Assembly (NCBI RefSeq): GCF_000155975.1
Contig: NZ_GG730300.1
Span: 743 to 64,742, forward strand
DNA: 64,000 nucleotides
Source: Citrobacter youngae ATCC 29220
Lineage (GTDB): Bacteria > Pseudomonadota > Gammaproteobacteria > Enterobacterales > Enterobacteriaceae
Direction: 5' to 3'
Positions 50,132 to 59,815 of the stretch are shown piece after piece. The number at the start of each line of letters is the position of its first letter. The first letter of the stretch is position 1. The notes under the pieces were generated by a model, which was not told the DNA's origin, did not search any database, and was given only the letters and a program-made list of their open reading frames with translations. The translations under genes were made by a program, and so were the position numbers.

Positions 50132-51025
50132 TCAGCTCCGACGCACCCGTCTCTGCGTATAAATCGCATCCATCACGAAAATCGCCAGCGCTACCCAGAT
50201 GAACGCAAACGTGACCATTTTATCCGCTCCCGGAACCTCGCCGTAAAAAGTGATCGCCAGCAGGAACATCAGGGTTGGTCCGATATACTGGAAAAAGCCC
50301 AGCGTGGACAGACGCAGGCGGGTCGCTGCGCCGGTAAAGCACAGCAGCGGAATGGTGGTCACGATACCGGCGGCAATCAGTAGCAGATTGAGCGACATCG
50401 GGTTTTGCCCCATGTGGCTGGTTGGGCTATCCGCAATGCCAAACAGGTAGATAGCGGCAACGGGTAAGAGCCACAGGGTTTCAATCAGCATGCCGGTTTG
50501 CGCTTCAACGGCAATCTTCTTACGCACCAGACCATAAAAAGCAAAGCTGAACGCCAGTCCCAGCGCGATTATCGGCAACGAGCCGAAGGTCCACAGCTGC
50601 ACCAGTACGCCGCAGGCGGCTAACAGTACCGCCAGCCACTGCATGCGACGAAAGCGCTCGCCGAGAAAAAGCATCCCGAGCACGATATTCACCAGCGGGT
50701 TAATAAAATACCCCAGGCTGGCTTCCAGCATGTGGTGGTTATTGACTGCCCAAATGAACAGCAGCCAGTTTCCGCCGATGAGCACCGCAGAGAGCGCCAG
50801 CAGGAAGATCTTCTTTGGCGTTTGTAGCAGCGTTTTAACACCTGACCACTGGCGGCTGATGCTCATCAGCACCACCATAAAGAAAAATGACCAGATGACG
50901 CGGTGCGTCAGGATCTCATCTGCCGGGACATAGTAAATCAGTTTGAAGTAGGCGGGAGCGATACCCCAAATAAAATAGGCAGCAAGAGCGAGTAACACGC
51001 CCTGCCGCGTTTGTTTAGCATCCAT
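50132..51025 (-). CDS. rarD: RarD, DMT-superfamily permease
   Basis: A 297-residue inner-membrane protein of the EamA/RarD drug-metabolite transporter superfamily with ten hydrophobic segments. Family blocks YFIWGIAPAYFKLIYYV and LGFFQYIGPTLMFLLAITFYGE are present. The substrate is unknown, despite an early link to chloramphenicol. It is followed upstream by yigI on the same strand, so a two-gene unit is possible. Confidence 0.93.
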   Translation of the reverse strand: MDAKQTRQGVLLALAAYFIWGIAPAYFKLIYYVPADEILTHRVIWSFFFMVVLMSISRQWSGVKTLLQTPKKIFLLALSAVLIGGNWLLFIWAVNNHHMLEASLGYFINPLVNIVLGMLFLGERFRRMQWLAVLLAACGVLVQLWTFGSLPIIALGLAFSFAFYGLVRKKIAVEAQTGMLIETLWLLPVAAIYLFGIADSPTSHMGQNPMSLNLLLIAAGIVTTIPLLCFTGAATRLRLSTLGFFQYIGPTLMFLLAITFYGEVPGADKMVTFAFIWVALAIFVMDAIYTQRRVRRS

Positions 51026-51076
51026 CGGGAAAACTCATTGCAGAAATGTAACAGCAGTTTACCTTTTTTTGAGCGC

Positions 51077-51544
51077 TTACCCCACCATATAAGTGGCGGT
51101 TGCGCTGGCGATATAAAGCTGTTCTTCGTTATGCAGTTCCACGCGCGCAACGGCAACTTTATTGCCCGCCCGCAGCAGGCTGCTGGTGGCGGTAAAGCGA
51201 TTACCCCGGCCCGGGCGCAGGTAATCAACGCGTAAATCGATCGTACCCATGCGCGACATCCGCTGACGCAGTTCATCCTCGCTGATCGTTTCGTGGCGGG
51301 TCAGCGTACTGCCTACGCACACCAGCCCGGCGGCGACATCCAGCGCTGAGGCGATCACCCCGCCATGCAGAATGCTTTGTGCCCAGTTGCCGACCATCAT
51401 CGGTTGATTATTAAACGCTAATTGAGCAAATTCTTTTTCATACCGTTCCAGTTCCAGCCCCAGCGCACGGTTAAACGGCATATGATAAACAAACATTTCA
51501 CCCACTAACTTCAGGGCTTCTTCAGCGGTCAGTACAGCAGACAT
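51077..51544 (-). CDS. yigI: YigI, hotdog-fold acyl-CoA thioesterase
   Basis: A 155-residue hotdog-fold protein of the PaaI-like thioesterase type, with the block [21 protein letters not shown] carrying the active-site region. E. coli YigI has been assigned medium- to long-chain acyl-CoA thioesterase activity; I take this from the family. It lies upstream of rarD and is divergent from pldA. Confidence 0.92.
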   Translation of the reverse strand: MSAVLTAEEALKLVGEMFVYHMPFNRALGLELERYEKEFAQLAFNNQPMMVGNWAQSILHGGVIASALDVAAGLVCVGSTLTRHETISEDELRQRMSRMGTIDLRVDYLRPGRGNRFTATSSLLRAGNKVAVARVELHNEEQLYIASATATYMVG

Positions 51545-51709
51545 ACGATCTCAATACCTGGTTGGTTAACTAAATGTTGATATTATGCTTATTATTTGTT
51601 GTTTTCTACTTTAAGACGGGATGACTAACGAGGAGCGAGCTAAGTATGTAGAATACTTGCCAGAAAATTATACAATTCATCAATATTTTGGTTCAGGAGA
51701 ACATTACCG

Positions 51710-52579
51710 ATGCGGGCGATTCTGGGATGGTTACTACCAGCAGTCATGCTGCCGTTGACCGCGTATGCGCAGGAAGCGACAGTTAAAGAAATTCACGATG
51801 CACCAGCGGTTCGCGGCAGTATTATCGCCAATATGCTGCAAGAGCATGATAACCCTTTCACGCTTTACCCCTATGACACCAACTATCTCATCTACACCAA
51901 TACCAGCGACATGAACAAAGAGGCGATCAGCAGCTATAGCTGGTCGGATAATGCGCGCAAAGATGAGGTTAAGTTTCAGCTAAGCCTGGCGTTTCCGCTC
52001 TGGCGCGGAATATTAGGTCCGAACTCGGTGCTGGGCGGTTCATATACCCAGAAGTCCTGGTGGCAGCTTTCTAATAGCGAAGAATCTTCACCGTTTCGCG
52101 AAACTAACTACGAACCGCAATTGTTCCTTGGCTTTGCCACCGACTATCGCTTTGCAGGCTGGACGCTGCGGGATGTGGAAATGGGCTATAACCATGATTC
52201 CAACGGGCGCTCCGATCCCACCTCCCGTAGCTGGAACCGCCTGTATACCCGCCTGATGGCCGAAAACGGTAATTGGCTGGCGGAAGTAAAGCCGTGGTAC
52301 GTCATTGGCAGTACCGATGATAACCCCGACATCACCAAATACATGGGCTATTATCAGCTTAAAATGGGGTATCACCTGGGCGATGCCGTCATCAGCGTGA
52401 AGGGCCAGTACAACTGGAATACCGGCTACGGCGGCGCTGAACTCGGTGCAAGTTATCCCATCACGAAGCACGTTCGTCTATACACCCAGGTTTATAGCGG
52501 CTACGGCGAATCGCTGATTGACTACAATTTTAATCAGACGCGCGTAGGCGTGGGCGTAATGCTCAACGATATCTTCTGA
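51710..52579 (+). CDS. pldA: PldA, outer-membrane phospholipase A
   Basis: A 289-residue 12-stranded outer-membrane phospholipase A1/A2. The signal peptide (about 1-20, ending AYA) is followed by the mature start QEATVKE. The active-site motif YNHDSNGRSDPTSRSWNR carries the His-Ser pair and Asn of the catalytic triad. The last residue is Phe (MLNDIF), the outer-membrane sorting signal. It removes phospholipids from the outer leaflet. It ends at the terminator 52619-52649. Confidence 0.98.
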   Translation: MRAILGWLLPAVMLPLTAYAQEATVKEIHDAPAVRGSIIANMLQEHDNPFTLYPYDTNYLIYTNTSDMNKEAISSYSWSDNARKDEVKFQLSLAFPLWRGILGPNSVLGGSYTQKSWWQLSNSEESSPFRETNYEPQLFLGFATDYRFAGWTLRDVEMGYNHDSNGRSDPTSRSWNRLYTRLMAENGNWLAEVKPWYVIGSTDDNPDITKYMGYYQLKMGYHLGDAVISVKGQYNWNTGYGGAELGASYPITKHVRLYTQVYSGYGESLIDYNFNQTRVGVGVMLNDIF

Positions 52580-52618
52580 TCGACATTGATAGCATTTTAA
52601 TCATTGCAGTTTCTCTCG

Positions 52619-52649
52619 CAGGCGCTGAAAATAGCGCCTGTTTTTCTTT
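52619..52649 (+). terminator. pldA terminator
   Basis: A stem caggcgct/agcgcctg with a 6-base loop followed by TTTTTCTTT lies 40 bases after the stop codon and just before recQ. Confidence 0.88.
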
Positions 52650-52667
52650 AAGGCTAATGGGGTTAAT

Positions 52668-54497
52668 GTGGCGCAGGCGGAAGTGTTGAATCTGGAAATG
52701 GGCGCTAAACAGGTTTTGCAGGAAACCTTTGGCTACCAACAGTTTCGCCCAGGCCAGGAAGAAATCATCGACACCGTGCTCTCTGGTCGCGACTGCCTGG
52801 TCGTTATGCCCACCGGTGGCGGCAAATCCCTGTGCTATCAAATTCCCGCATTATTACTCAACGGACTCACCGTTGTTGTTTCACCGCTGATTTCCCTGAT
52901 GAAAGACCAGGTCGATCAACTGCTGGCCAACGGTGTGGCGGCGGCGTGCCTGAACTCGACCCAAAGTCGTGAGCAGCAGCTTGAGGTGATGGCCGGCTGT
53001 CGCAGCGGGCAGGTTCGCTTACTGTATATTGCCCCCGAACGCCTGATGCTGGATAACTTCCTTGAGCATCTTGGGCACTGGAATCCGGTGCTACTGGCGG
53101 TGGATGAAGCGCACTGTATTTCGCAGTGGGGGCATGACTTCCGCCCAGAGTATGCCGCGCTGGGCCAGCTGCGCCAGCGTTTCCCGACGCTGCCGTTTGT
53201 GGCGCTGACCGCGACCGCGGATGAAACTACCCGGCTGGATATCGTGCGTCTGCTGGGCCTCAACGAGCCGTTAATTCAGATCAGCAGCTTTGACCGCCCA
53301 AATATTCGCTACATGCTGATGGAGAAGTTTAAGCCGCTCGATCAGCTGATGCGCTACGTGCAGGAGCAGCGCGGTAAATCCGGCATTATTTATTGTAACA
53401 GCCGCGCCAAAGTCGAAGACACCGCGGCACGTCTGCAAAGCCGCGGCATCAGCGCGGGAGCCTATCATGCCGGGCTGGAAAACAGCGTCCGCGCGGAGGT
53501 GCAGGAGAAATTCCAGCGCGACGACCTGCAAATCGTGGTGGCAACCGTGGCGTTCGGTATGGGGATCAACAAACCCAACGTGCGCTTCGTGGTGCACTTT
53601 GATATTCCGCGCAACATTGAATCTTACTATCAGGAAACCGGTCGTGCCGGGCGTGATGGCCTGCCAGCGGAAGCGATGCTGTTTTACGATCCGGCTGATA
53701 TGGCATGGCTACGCCGTTGTCTTGAAGAAAAACCAGCCGGACAGCTGCTGGATATCGAACGCCATAAGCTCAATGCGATGGGAGCGTTTGCGGAGGCGCA
53801 AACCTGTCGTCGTCTGGTACTGCTGAATTATTTTGGCGAGGGGCGTCAGGAGCCGTGCGGTAACTGCGATATCTGCCTCGATCCGCCAAAACAGTACGAC
53901 GGCTTAAACGATGCGCAGATTGCGCTTTCCACGATTGGCCGGGTCAATCAGCGCTTTGGTATGGGATATGTGGTGGAAGTTCTGCGCGGGGCGAATAATC
54001 AGCGTATCCGCGAGTTGGGCCACGATAAACTCAAGGTTTATGGCATGGGGCGCGATAAAAGCCATGAACACTGGGTGAGCGTCATTCGCCAGCTTATCCA
54101 TCTTGGGCTGGTGACGCAAAATATCGCTCAGCATTCCGCACTGCAGATGACCGATGCCGCGCGTCCGGTACTGCGCGGCGAAGTCCCGTTGCAGCTTGCT
54201 GTACCGCGAATCGTGGCGCTGAAACCGCGCGCGATGCAGAAATCCTTCGGCGGCAATTACGATCGCAAACTGTTTGCCAAATTGCGTAAGCTGCGTAAAG
54301 CCATTGCCGATGAAGAAAATATCCCGCCGTATGTGGTCTTCAACGACGCTACGCTGATTGAAATGGCTGAACAGATGCCGGTTTCACCAAGTGAAATGCT
54401 GAGCGTCAACGGCGTCGGGATGCGTAAGCTTGAGCGTTTCGGCAAAGAGTTTATGGCGCTTATTCGCGCCCACGTCGATGGTGACGACGAAGAGTAG
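52668..54497 (+). CDS. recQ: RecQ, ATP-dependent DNA helicase
   Basis: A 609-residue 3'-5' helicase of the RecF pathway. Walker A MPTGGGKS has Lys53; VDEAHCISQWGHDFRPEY is motif II plus the aromatic-rich loop. The RecQ-C-terminal zinc cluster is CRRLVLL...CGNCDIC, the winged helix follows, and the HRDC domain is at about 525-609. The start is GTG (AQAEVLNLE), the same as E. coli. It lies 28 bases after the T run of the pldA terminator. Confidence 0.98.
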   Translation: MAQAEVLNLEMGAKQVLQETFGYQQFRPGQEEIIDTVLSGRDCLVVMPTGGGKSLCYQIPALLLNGLTVVVSPLISLMKDQVDQLLANGVAAACLNSTQSREQQLEVMAGCRSGQVRLLYIAPERLMLDNFLEHLGHWNPVLLAVDEAHCISQWGHDFRPEYAALGQLRQRFPTLPFVALTATADETTRLDIVRLLGLNEPLIQISSFDRPNIRYMLMEKFKPLDQLMRYVQEQRGKSGIIYCNSRAKVEDTAARLQSRGISAGAYHAGLENSVRAEVQEKFQRDDLQIVVATVAFGMGINKPNVRFVVHFDIPRNIESYYQETGRAGRDGLPAEAMLFYDPADMAWLRRCLEEKPAGQLLDIERHKLNAMGAFAEAQTCRRLVLLNYFGEGRQEPCGNCDICLDPPKQYDGLNDAQIALSTIGRVNQRFGMGYVVEVLRGANNQRIRELGHDKLKVYGMGRDKSHEHWVSVIRQLIHLGLVTQNIAQHSALQMTDAARPVLRGEVPLQLAVPRIVALKPRAMQKSFGGNYDRKLFAKLRKLRKAIADEENIPPYVVFNDATLIEMAEQMPVSPSEMLSVNGVGMRKLERFGKEFMALIRAHVDGDDEE

Positions 54498-54560
54498 TCA
54501 GCCAGGCGAAAAAGTGCCAGGATGGTGACTCACTGAACTATTCCCCTGCGAGTTATTTTT

Positions 54561-55181
54561 ATGTTAACGCTATTTTTCACCGTTGCGTTGGTGCATATCG
54601 TTGCGCTGATGAGCCCCGGTCCCGATTTCTTCTTTGTTTCTCAAACCGCCGTTAGCCGTTCGCGCAAAGAAGCCATGATGGGCGTGCTGGGTATTACCTG
54701 CGGCGTCATGGTTTGGGCAGGCGTGGCGCTGCTCGGCCTGCACCTGATTATCGAAAAAATGGCCTGGCTACACACAATTATTATGGTGGGCGGCGGTCTG
54801 TATCTGTGCTGGATGGGCTACCAGATGCTGCGCGGCGCGTTTAAAAAACAGGAGGCTTCGGCACCTGCACCTCAGGTTGAGCTGGCGCAGAGCGGACGCA
54901 GCTTTTTGAAAGGTCTGCTGACTAATCTGGCGAACCCGAAAGCGATTATCTATTTTGGCTCCGTGTTCTCGCTGTTTGTCGGCGATAGCGTCGGTGCCGG
55001 CGCGCGTTGGGGGATCTTTGCCCTGATCATCGTGGAAACGCTGGCGTGGTTTACCGTGGTCGCCAGCCTGTTTGCATTACCGAAAATGCGTCGCGGCTAT
55101 CAGCGTATGGCGAAGTGGATCGATGGATTCGCCGGTGCGCTGTTCGCGGGCTTCGGTATCCACCTGATTATTTCGCGCTAA
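54561..55181 (+). CDS. rhtC: RhtC, threonine exporter (LysE family)
   Basis: A 206-residue LysE/RhtB-family exporter with about six membrane helices and the N-terminal SPGPDFFFVSQTAVSRSRKEA signature. In E. coli RhtC confers resistance to high threonine and exports threonine. It is convergent with the paralogous rhtB. Confidence 0.96.
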   Translation: MLTLFFTVALVHIVALMSPGPDFFFVSQTAVSRSRKEAMMGVLGITCGVMVWAGVALLGLHLIIEKMAWLHTIIMVGGGLYLCWMGYQMLRGAFKKQEASAPAPQVELAQSGRSFLKGLLTNLANPKAIIYFGSVFSLFVGDSVGAGARWGIFALIIVETLAWFTVVASLFALPKMRRGYQRMAKWIDGFAGALFAGFGIHLIISR

Positions 55182-55191
55182 GCTCCCTTCA

Positions 55192-55220
55192 TGCCGGATA
55201 AGCGCTAACGCCATCCGGCA
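55192..55220. repeat. REP element between rhtC and rhtB
   Basis: A REP unit, tgccggataagcg...catccggca, lies in the tail-to-tail gap of rhtC and rhtB. Confidence 0.88.
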
Positions 55221-55226
55221 CCGTTA

Positions 55227-55847
55227 TCAGGCATGCCTTGCCGATGCCAGCAGGGCGCCAATTAGCATAAACAGTGAACCAAATGCTTTGTTCAGCGCTT
55301 TCATTTGTTTTGGTCCTTTAATCCAGCCAGCAATGCGCGTGGCCAGCGTCGCGTAACCGATCATCACAATGATATCGACCACAATGGTCGTGACGCCAAG
55401 CACTACGTACTGCATCAACTGCGGTTCCCGCGGCAGGATAAACTGTGGGAACAGAGCGGCAAGAAAAACAATGCTTTTGGGGTTGGTCAGATTCACAAAG
55501 ACCGCGCGTTTGAACAGGCGGCTGCGCGATTGTGTGTTCGCCATGGTGTTCAGATCGATAGCGCCCGCCGCTCGCCATTGCTGAATCCCTAGCCAAATCA
55601 GGTAAGCCGCGCCCGCCCACTTCAGCACTTCAAACGCGATAGCTGAACGTGAAAATAGCGTTCCCAGCCCTACACCAACCAAAACGATATGGATACCAAG
55701 TCCGGTTTGTAACCCTGCAATCGATGCGCTGGCACCGCGATAACCGTGACTGATGGCGGTGGTCATTGTGTTGATTGCGCCAGAGCCTGGGGACAAGCTC
55801 AAAATAATCGAGGTCAGCAGGTAGGCGAACCACCATTCAAAGGTCAT
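55227..55847 (-). CDS. rhtB: RhtB, homoserine/homoserine-lactone exporter (LysE family)
   Basis: A 206-residue LysE-family exporter with six hydrophobic segments and the block [23 protein letters not shown]. In E. coli RhtB exports homoserine, its lactone and to some extent threonine. It is divergent from pldB across a short region. Confidence 0.96.
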   Translation of the reverse strand: MTFEWWFAYLLTSIILSLSPGSGAINTMTTAISHGYRGASASIAGLQTGLGIHIVLVGVGLGTLFSRSAIAFEVLKWAGAAYLIWLGIQQWRAAGAIDLNTMANTQSRSRLFKRAVFVNLTNPKSIVFLAALFPQFILPREPQLMQYVVLGVTTIVVDIIVMIGYATLATRIAGWIKGPKQMKALNKAFGSLFMLIGALLASARHA

Positions 55848-55957
55848 GAGAAACTCCCTGATTGTCTATTTTTATGCCACAATACGCTACTGCCGATGCG
55901 TTGTATCATACCTGGCAAAAAAAACGATTTTACTTGGTCAGCGAGGCTGGATACCCG

Positions 55958-56974
55958 ATGTTTCAGCAGCAAAAAGACTGGGAAACAAGAGAAAACGCGT
56001 TTGCCGCTTTTTCCATGGGACCACTGACAGATTTCTGGCGTCAGCGGGAAGAGGCGGAATTTACGGGCGTAGATAATGTTCCCGTACGCTTTGTTCGCTT
56101 TCATGCGGAAAAAAACGATCGCGTCATCGTCGTATGTCCTGGGCGCATTGAAAGCTACGTAAAATACGCCGAACTGGCGTATGACCTGTTTTATTCGGGG
56201 TTCGATGTTCTCATTATCGACCACCGCGGCCAGGGGCGTTCCGGGCGTATGCTTTCGGACCCGCATCGTGGTCATGTCGATAATTTTAATGACTATGTTG
56301 ATGATTTTACTGCCTTCTGGCAGCAGGAAGTATTACCCGGTCCGTGGCGGAAACGCTATATCCTGGCGCATTCTATGGGCGGGGCGATTGCCACATTGTT
56401 CCTGCAGCGTCACCCGAATCAGTGTGATGCCATTGCGCTTTGCGCGCCGATGTTTGGTATTGTGATGCGCTTTCCCGACTGGATGGTGCGTCAAATTCTG
56501 GACTGGGCTGAAGGGCATCCGCGTATTCGCGAAGGCTATGCAATGGGGACCGGGCGCTGGCGGGCGCTGCCGTTCGGCATGAATGCGGTAACCCATAGCC
56601 GACAGCGCTATCGGCGTAATTTGCGCTTCTATGCTGATGATCCCCAACTGCGCGTGGGCGGTCCCACCTACCACTGGGTACGTGAAGGCATTCAGGCCGG
56701 TGAGCAGGTCCTGGCCGGGGCAGGCGATGACGCAACGCCAACATTGCTGATTCAGGCCGAAGAAGAGCGTTTGGTGGATAACCGCATGCACGATCGCTTT
56801 TGTGAACTCCGCGCCGCAGCGGGCCATCCCGTAGAGGGAGGTCAGCCGCTGGTTATCAAAGGCGCGTACCATGAGATCCTTTTTGAAAAGGACGCAATGC
56901 GCTCAGTCGCGCTTAACGCTATTGTCGAATTTTTCGACAAGCATAACTCATCCAGCGGAACCCGCTTTGCCTAG
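55958..56974 (+). CDS. pldB: PldB, lysophospholipase L2
   Basis: A 338-residue alpha/beta-hydrolase that degrades lysophospholipids, at the inner membrane in E. coli. The nucleophile elbow is AHSMGGA, and the oxyanion/lid region DHRGQGRSGR is typical. I used the E. coli start MFQQQKDWETRE (55958). The frame is open to an ATG at 55862, which would add 32 residues; no strong ribosome site decides between them. The end of the pldB message is where SgrS stabilises a yigL-containing fragment in Salmonella. Confidence 0.9.
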   Translation: MFQQQKDWETRENAFAAFSMGPLTDFWRQREEAEFTGVDNVPVRFVRFHAEKNDRVIVVCPGRIESYVKYAELAYDLFYSGFDVLIIDHRGQGRSGRMLSDPHRGHVDNFNDYVDDFTAFWQQEVLPGPWRKRYILAHSMGGAIATLFLQRHPNQCDAIALCAPMFGIVMRFPDWMVRQILDWAEGHPRIREGYAMGTGRWRALPFGMNAVTHSRQRYRRNLRFYADDPQLRVGGPTYHWVREGIQAGEQVLAGAGDDATPTLLIQAEEERLVDNRMHDRFCELRAAAGHPVEGGQPLVIKGAYHEILFEKDAMRSVALNAIVEFFDKHNSSSGTRFA

Positions 56975-56989
56975 AGGTTTAATTTTCTT

Positions 56990-57790
56990 ATGTATCAGGT
57001 TGTTGCGTCTGATTTAGACGGTACGCTGCTTTCTCCCGACCATACGCTGTCCCCTTATGCCAAAGAGACACTGAAATTATTGACCGCACGTGGCGTTAAC
57101 TTCGTGTTTGCGACCGGCCGTCATCATGTTGATGTGGGGCAAATTCGCGATAACCTCGGTATTAAAACCTACATGATCACGTCCAACGGCGCGCGCGTGC
57201 ACGATTCTACCGGGAATCTGGTGTTTACCCATAACCTGGATCGCGACATTGCCAGCGACCTGTTCGGCGTGGTCAATGCCAATCCGGACATCGTGACCAA
57301 CGTTTATCGTGATGATGAATGGTTTATGAATCGCCATCGTCCGGACGAAATGCGTTTCTTTAAAGAAGCGGTGTTTAACTATTCCCTGTTTGAACCTGCG
57401 CTACTGGAGCCTGAAGGCGTCAGCAAGGTGTTTTTCACCACCGATTCTCATGAAAGGCTGCTGCCGCTGGAGCAGGCGATTAACGCCCGCTGGGGCGATC
57501 GCGTCAACGTCAGTTTCTCCACGCTGACGTGTCTGGAAGTGATGGCTGGCGGCGTGTCGAAAGGTCATGCGCTGGAGGCGGTGGCGAACGCGATGGGCTA
57601 CAGCCTGAAGGACTGCATTGCTTTCGGTGATGGCATGAACGACGCGGAAATGCTCTCTATGGCAGGCAAAGGCTGCATCATGGGTAATGCGCACCAGCGC
57701 CTGAAGGATCTGCACCCAGAACTGGACGTCATTGGACTCAACGCCGACGATGCCGTGCCGCACTATCTGCGTAAGCTATTTTTACAGTAA
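56990..57790 (+). CDS. yigL: YigL, HAD sugar/pyridoxal phosphatase
   Basis: A 266-residue Cof-type HAD phosphatase. Motif I is DLDGTLLS, motif III holds Lys in the KGHALEAV block, and motif IV is AFGDGMNDAEM. It dephosphorylates sugar phosphates and pyridoxal phosphate. In Salmonella, SgrS small RNA pairs within the upstream pldB coding region and spares yigL mRNA during sugar-phosphate stress. It lies 15 bases after pldB, consistent with a dicistron. Confidence 0.96.
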   Translation: MYQVVASDLDGTLLSPDHTLSPYAKETLKLLTARGVNFVFATGRHHVDVGQIRDNLGIKTYMITSNGARVHDSTGNLVFTHNLDRDIASDLFGVVNANPDIVTNVYRDDEWFMNRHRPDEMRFFKEAVFNYSLFEPALLEPEGVSKVFFTTDSHERLLPLEQAINARWGDRVNVSFSTLTCLEVMAGGVSKGHALEAVANAMGYSLKDCIAFGDGMNDAEMLSMAGKGCIMGNAHQRLKDLHPELDVIGLNADDAVPHYLRKLFLQ

Positions 57791-57802
57791 TGTCACTGTT
57801 CG

Positions 57803-57840
57803 TTAGTTGACCAGTTGTCAACTAAAAACTTCGCTACAAT
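57803..57840. promoter_or_regulatory. yigM promoter with operator-like inverted repeat
   Basis: The perfect 9-bp inverted repeat ttagttgac (57803-57811) and gtcaactaa (57817-57825) lies just upstream of a TACAAT -10 box (57835-57840), covering the -35 region. This is the layout of a repressor site. BirA is a natural candidate because yigM encodes a biotin transporter, but the spacing differs from the classic bioO operator. Confidence 0.55.
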
Positions 57841-57870
57841 GGGTGTACCTTTTGTTAAGAGACATCCATT

Positions 57871-58770
57871 GTGGCGTTACTCATCATTACCACCATTCTG
57901 TGGGCCTTTTCCTTTAGTCTGTTTGGCGAGTACCTTGCTGGTCATGTCGATAGCTATTTTGCGGTGCTGGTGCGCGTTGGGCTGGCGGCGCTGGTGTTCC
58001 TGCCGTTTTTACGTACCCGTGGGCACAGCGTAAAAACGATCGCGCTGTATATGCTGGTGGGGGCTATGCAGCTTGGCATTATGTATATGCTGAGTTTCCA
58101 CGCCTATCTGTACCTGACGGTTTCAGAGCTGCTGCTTTTTACCGTGCTGACGCCGCTCTACATTACGCTGATTTATGACCTGATGAGCAGGCGCCGGTTA
58201 CGCTGGAGCTATGCCTTCAGTGCGTTGCTGGCGGTAATTGGCGCAGGGATCATTCGTTACGATCAGGTGACCAGCCACTTCTGGACCGGCCTGCTGCTGG
58301 TGCAGTTGTCCAATATCAGCTTTGCCATTGGCATGGTGGGCTACAAGCGTCTGATGGAAACGCGGCCAATGCCGCAGCACAACGCCTTTGCCTGGTTTTA
58401 CATGGGGGCCTTTATGGTGGCGATAGTGGCCTGGTTCATGCTGGGTAACGCGCAGAAAATGCCTGCAACTACGCTACAGTGGGGCATCCTGGTGTTTCTT
58501 GGCGTGGCGGCGTCCGGCATTGGTTACTTTATGTGGAACTACGGCGCGACGCAGGTGGATGCGGGTACGCTGGGCATCATGAACAATATGCATGTGCCGG
58601 CCGGGCTGCTGGTTAACCTGGCTATCTGGCATCAACAGCCTCACTGGCCGAGCTTCATCATTGGTGCGGCTGTGATAGTGGCCTCACTGTGGGTACATCG
58701 AAAGTGGGTCGTTCCGCATTCCGTACAAACGGCAGGTGATCGCAGGCGTGATTCCGCGCTGAGCGAATAA
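57871..58770 (+). CDS. yigM: YigM/BioP, biotin transporter (DMT family)
   Basis: A 299-residue DMT/EamA permease with ten hydrophobic segments, starting from GTG ([24 protein letters not shown]). In E. coli YigM is the high-affinity biotin importer. Its last 113 bases overlap the 3' end of metR on the other strand. The C-terminal tail after the last helix ([21 protein letters not shown]) lies in that overlap. Confidence 0.94.
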   Translation: MALLIITTILWAFSFSLFGEYLAGHVDSYFAVLVRVGLAALVFLPFLRTRGHSVKTIALYMLVGAMQLGIMYMLSFHAYLYLTVSELLLFTVLTPLYITLIYDLMSRRRLRWSYAFSALLAVIGAGIIRYDQVTSHFWTGLLLVQLSNISFAIGMVGYKRLMETRPMPQHNAFAWFYMGAFMVAIVAWFMLGNAQKMPATTLQWGILVFLGVAASGIGYFMWNYGATQVDAGTLGIMNNMHVPAGLLVNLAIWHQQPHWPSFIIGAAVIVASLWVHRKWVVPHSVQTAGDRRRDSALSE

Positions 58771-59611
58771 ACGCTTCCGTGACCGGCTGTCGCTGTTCGC
58801 CATCTCGCACGGCGGCGTACAGTCGACTCCACAATCCATCTCCCAGGGTTTTGGTCACCACCAGACCCTGGCGTTCAAAACTCTCCACCACCCAGTGTGG
58901 TAAAGCGGCGATACCCATTTTGGCTGCAACCATCTGAATCAGCAGTAGGGTGTTATCCACGCTCTTCAACGACGGACTAACGCCTGCGGGCTGCAGGAAA
59001 TGCCGCCAGACATCCAGCCGACTCCGTTGTACCGGATAAATAAGCAGCGTTTCGCTGGCTAAATCCTCCGGCGTGATCTGCGTTTTGCTGGCCAGCGGAT
59101 GGTCCGGCGCCAGGACCAGGCGGACCTCAAAATCAAACATCGGTGAGTAGTGCAATCCGCTGCGCGGCAGAATGTCGGAGGTCAGCACCAGATCCAGCTC
59201 ATCCTGCTGTAGCGCCGGTTGCGGATCGAACGTCACGCCGGACTTAAAGTCCATCTCCACCTGCGGCCAGTTGGCACGAAAATTCTCCAGCGCGGGCGTC
59301 AGCCATTGAATACAGCTGTGGCATTCAATCGCGATGCGCAGCCGGGTTTGCTGCGGTTCGTTGCAGGCCTGCAGCGCACGACCGATTTGCGGCAACACCT
59401 GATTTGCCAGCTGCAGCAAAATTTCGCCCTGCGGCGTAAAGCGCAGAGGTTGGCTTTTACGGATAAAAAGTCGAAAGCCAAGGCGCTGCTCCAGATCGCT
59501 GAACTGGTGAGAAAGGGCGGATTGGGTCTGATGCAACGTTGCCGCTGCGGCTGCCAGCGAACCACTATTCCGCAACGCCTGGAGCGTTTTCAGGTGTTTA
59601 ATCTCGATCAT
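58658..59611 (-). CDS. metR: MetR, LysR-type activator of metE and metH
   Basis: A 317-residue LysR-type regulator. The helix-turn-helix ([25 protein letters not shown] region) is at about 17-40, and the effector domain senses homocysteine. It activates metE, divergent here, and metH. The start codon overlaps a TGAA-N5-TTCA site (59611-59623). The final 113 bases are shared, antisense, with yigM. Confidence 0.97.
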   Translation of the reverse strand: MIEIKHLKTLQALRNSGSLAAAAATLHQTQSALSHQFSDLEQRLGFRLFIRKSQPLRFTPQGEILLQLANQVLPQIGRALQACNEPQQTRLRIAIECHSCIQWLTPALENFRANWPQVEMDFKSGVTFDPQPALQQDELDLVLTSDILPRSGLHYSPMFDFEVRLVLAPDHPLASKTQITPEDLASETLLIYPVQRSRLDVWRHFLQPAGVSPSLKSVDNTLLLIQMVAAKMGIAALPHWVVESFERQGLVVTKTLGDGLWSRLYAAVRDGEQRQPVTEAFIRSARNHACDHLPFVRNAERPTFDVPTVRPLSQPHQ

Positions 59612-59623
59612 GAAAGTCCTTCA
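59611..59623. promoter_or_regulatory. MetR binding site
   Basis: TGAA-AGTCC-TTCA exactly matches the MetR consensus TGAA-N5-TTCA and abuts the metR start codon, where it can activate metE and repress metR. A degenerate half (ATGAAC near 59631) follows. Confidence 0.85.
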
Positions 59624-59674
59624 CTTCGGCATGAACAAATTGCGCTTGAGGAATATACAGTAACCGCCAATTAT

Positions 59675-59706
59675 GGATGTGTAAACATCTGGACGGCTAA
59701 AATCCT
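59675..59706. promoter_or_regulatory. MetJ operator (four tandem Met boxes)
   Basis: Four consecutive 8-mers, ggatgtgt, aaacatct, ggacggct and aaaatcct, match AGACGTCT at about 5, 6, 6 and 4 positions. Tandem weak boxes are typical of MetJ-SAM operators and fit the metR/metE regulatory region. Confidence 0.75.
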
Positions 59707-59708
59707 TC

Positions 59709-59815
59709 GTCTTTTAAATTTATGGTGCGTTGGCTTCGTTTCCCCACCCCAGTCACTTACTTCAGTAAGCTCCTGGGGATGAGCAAACTTGCCGCCTTCC
59801 CTAAATTCAAAATCC
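59709..59815. repeat. ERIC (IRU) element in the metE leader
   Basis: The core accccagtcacttacttcagtaagctcctgggga is the ERIC consensus hairpin, and cttgccgcctt follows as in the first copy. The outer arms ttttaaattta (59712-59722) and taaattcaaaa (59802-59812) pair. It lies between the MetJ operator and the metE ribosome site, so it is transcribed as part of the metE 5' leader. A second small hairpin, aaatcc-ata-ggattt, ends it at 59810-59824. Confidence 0.9.
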
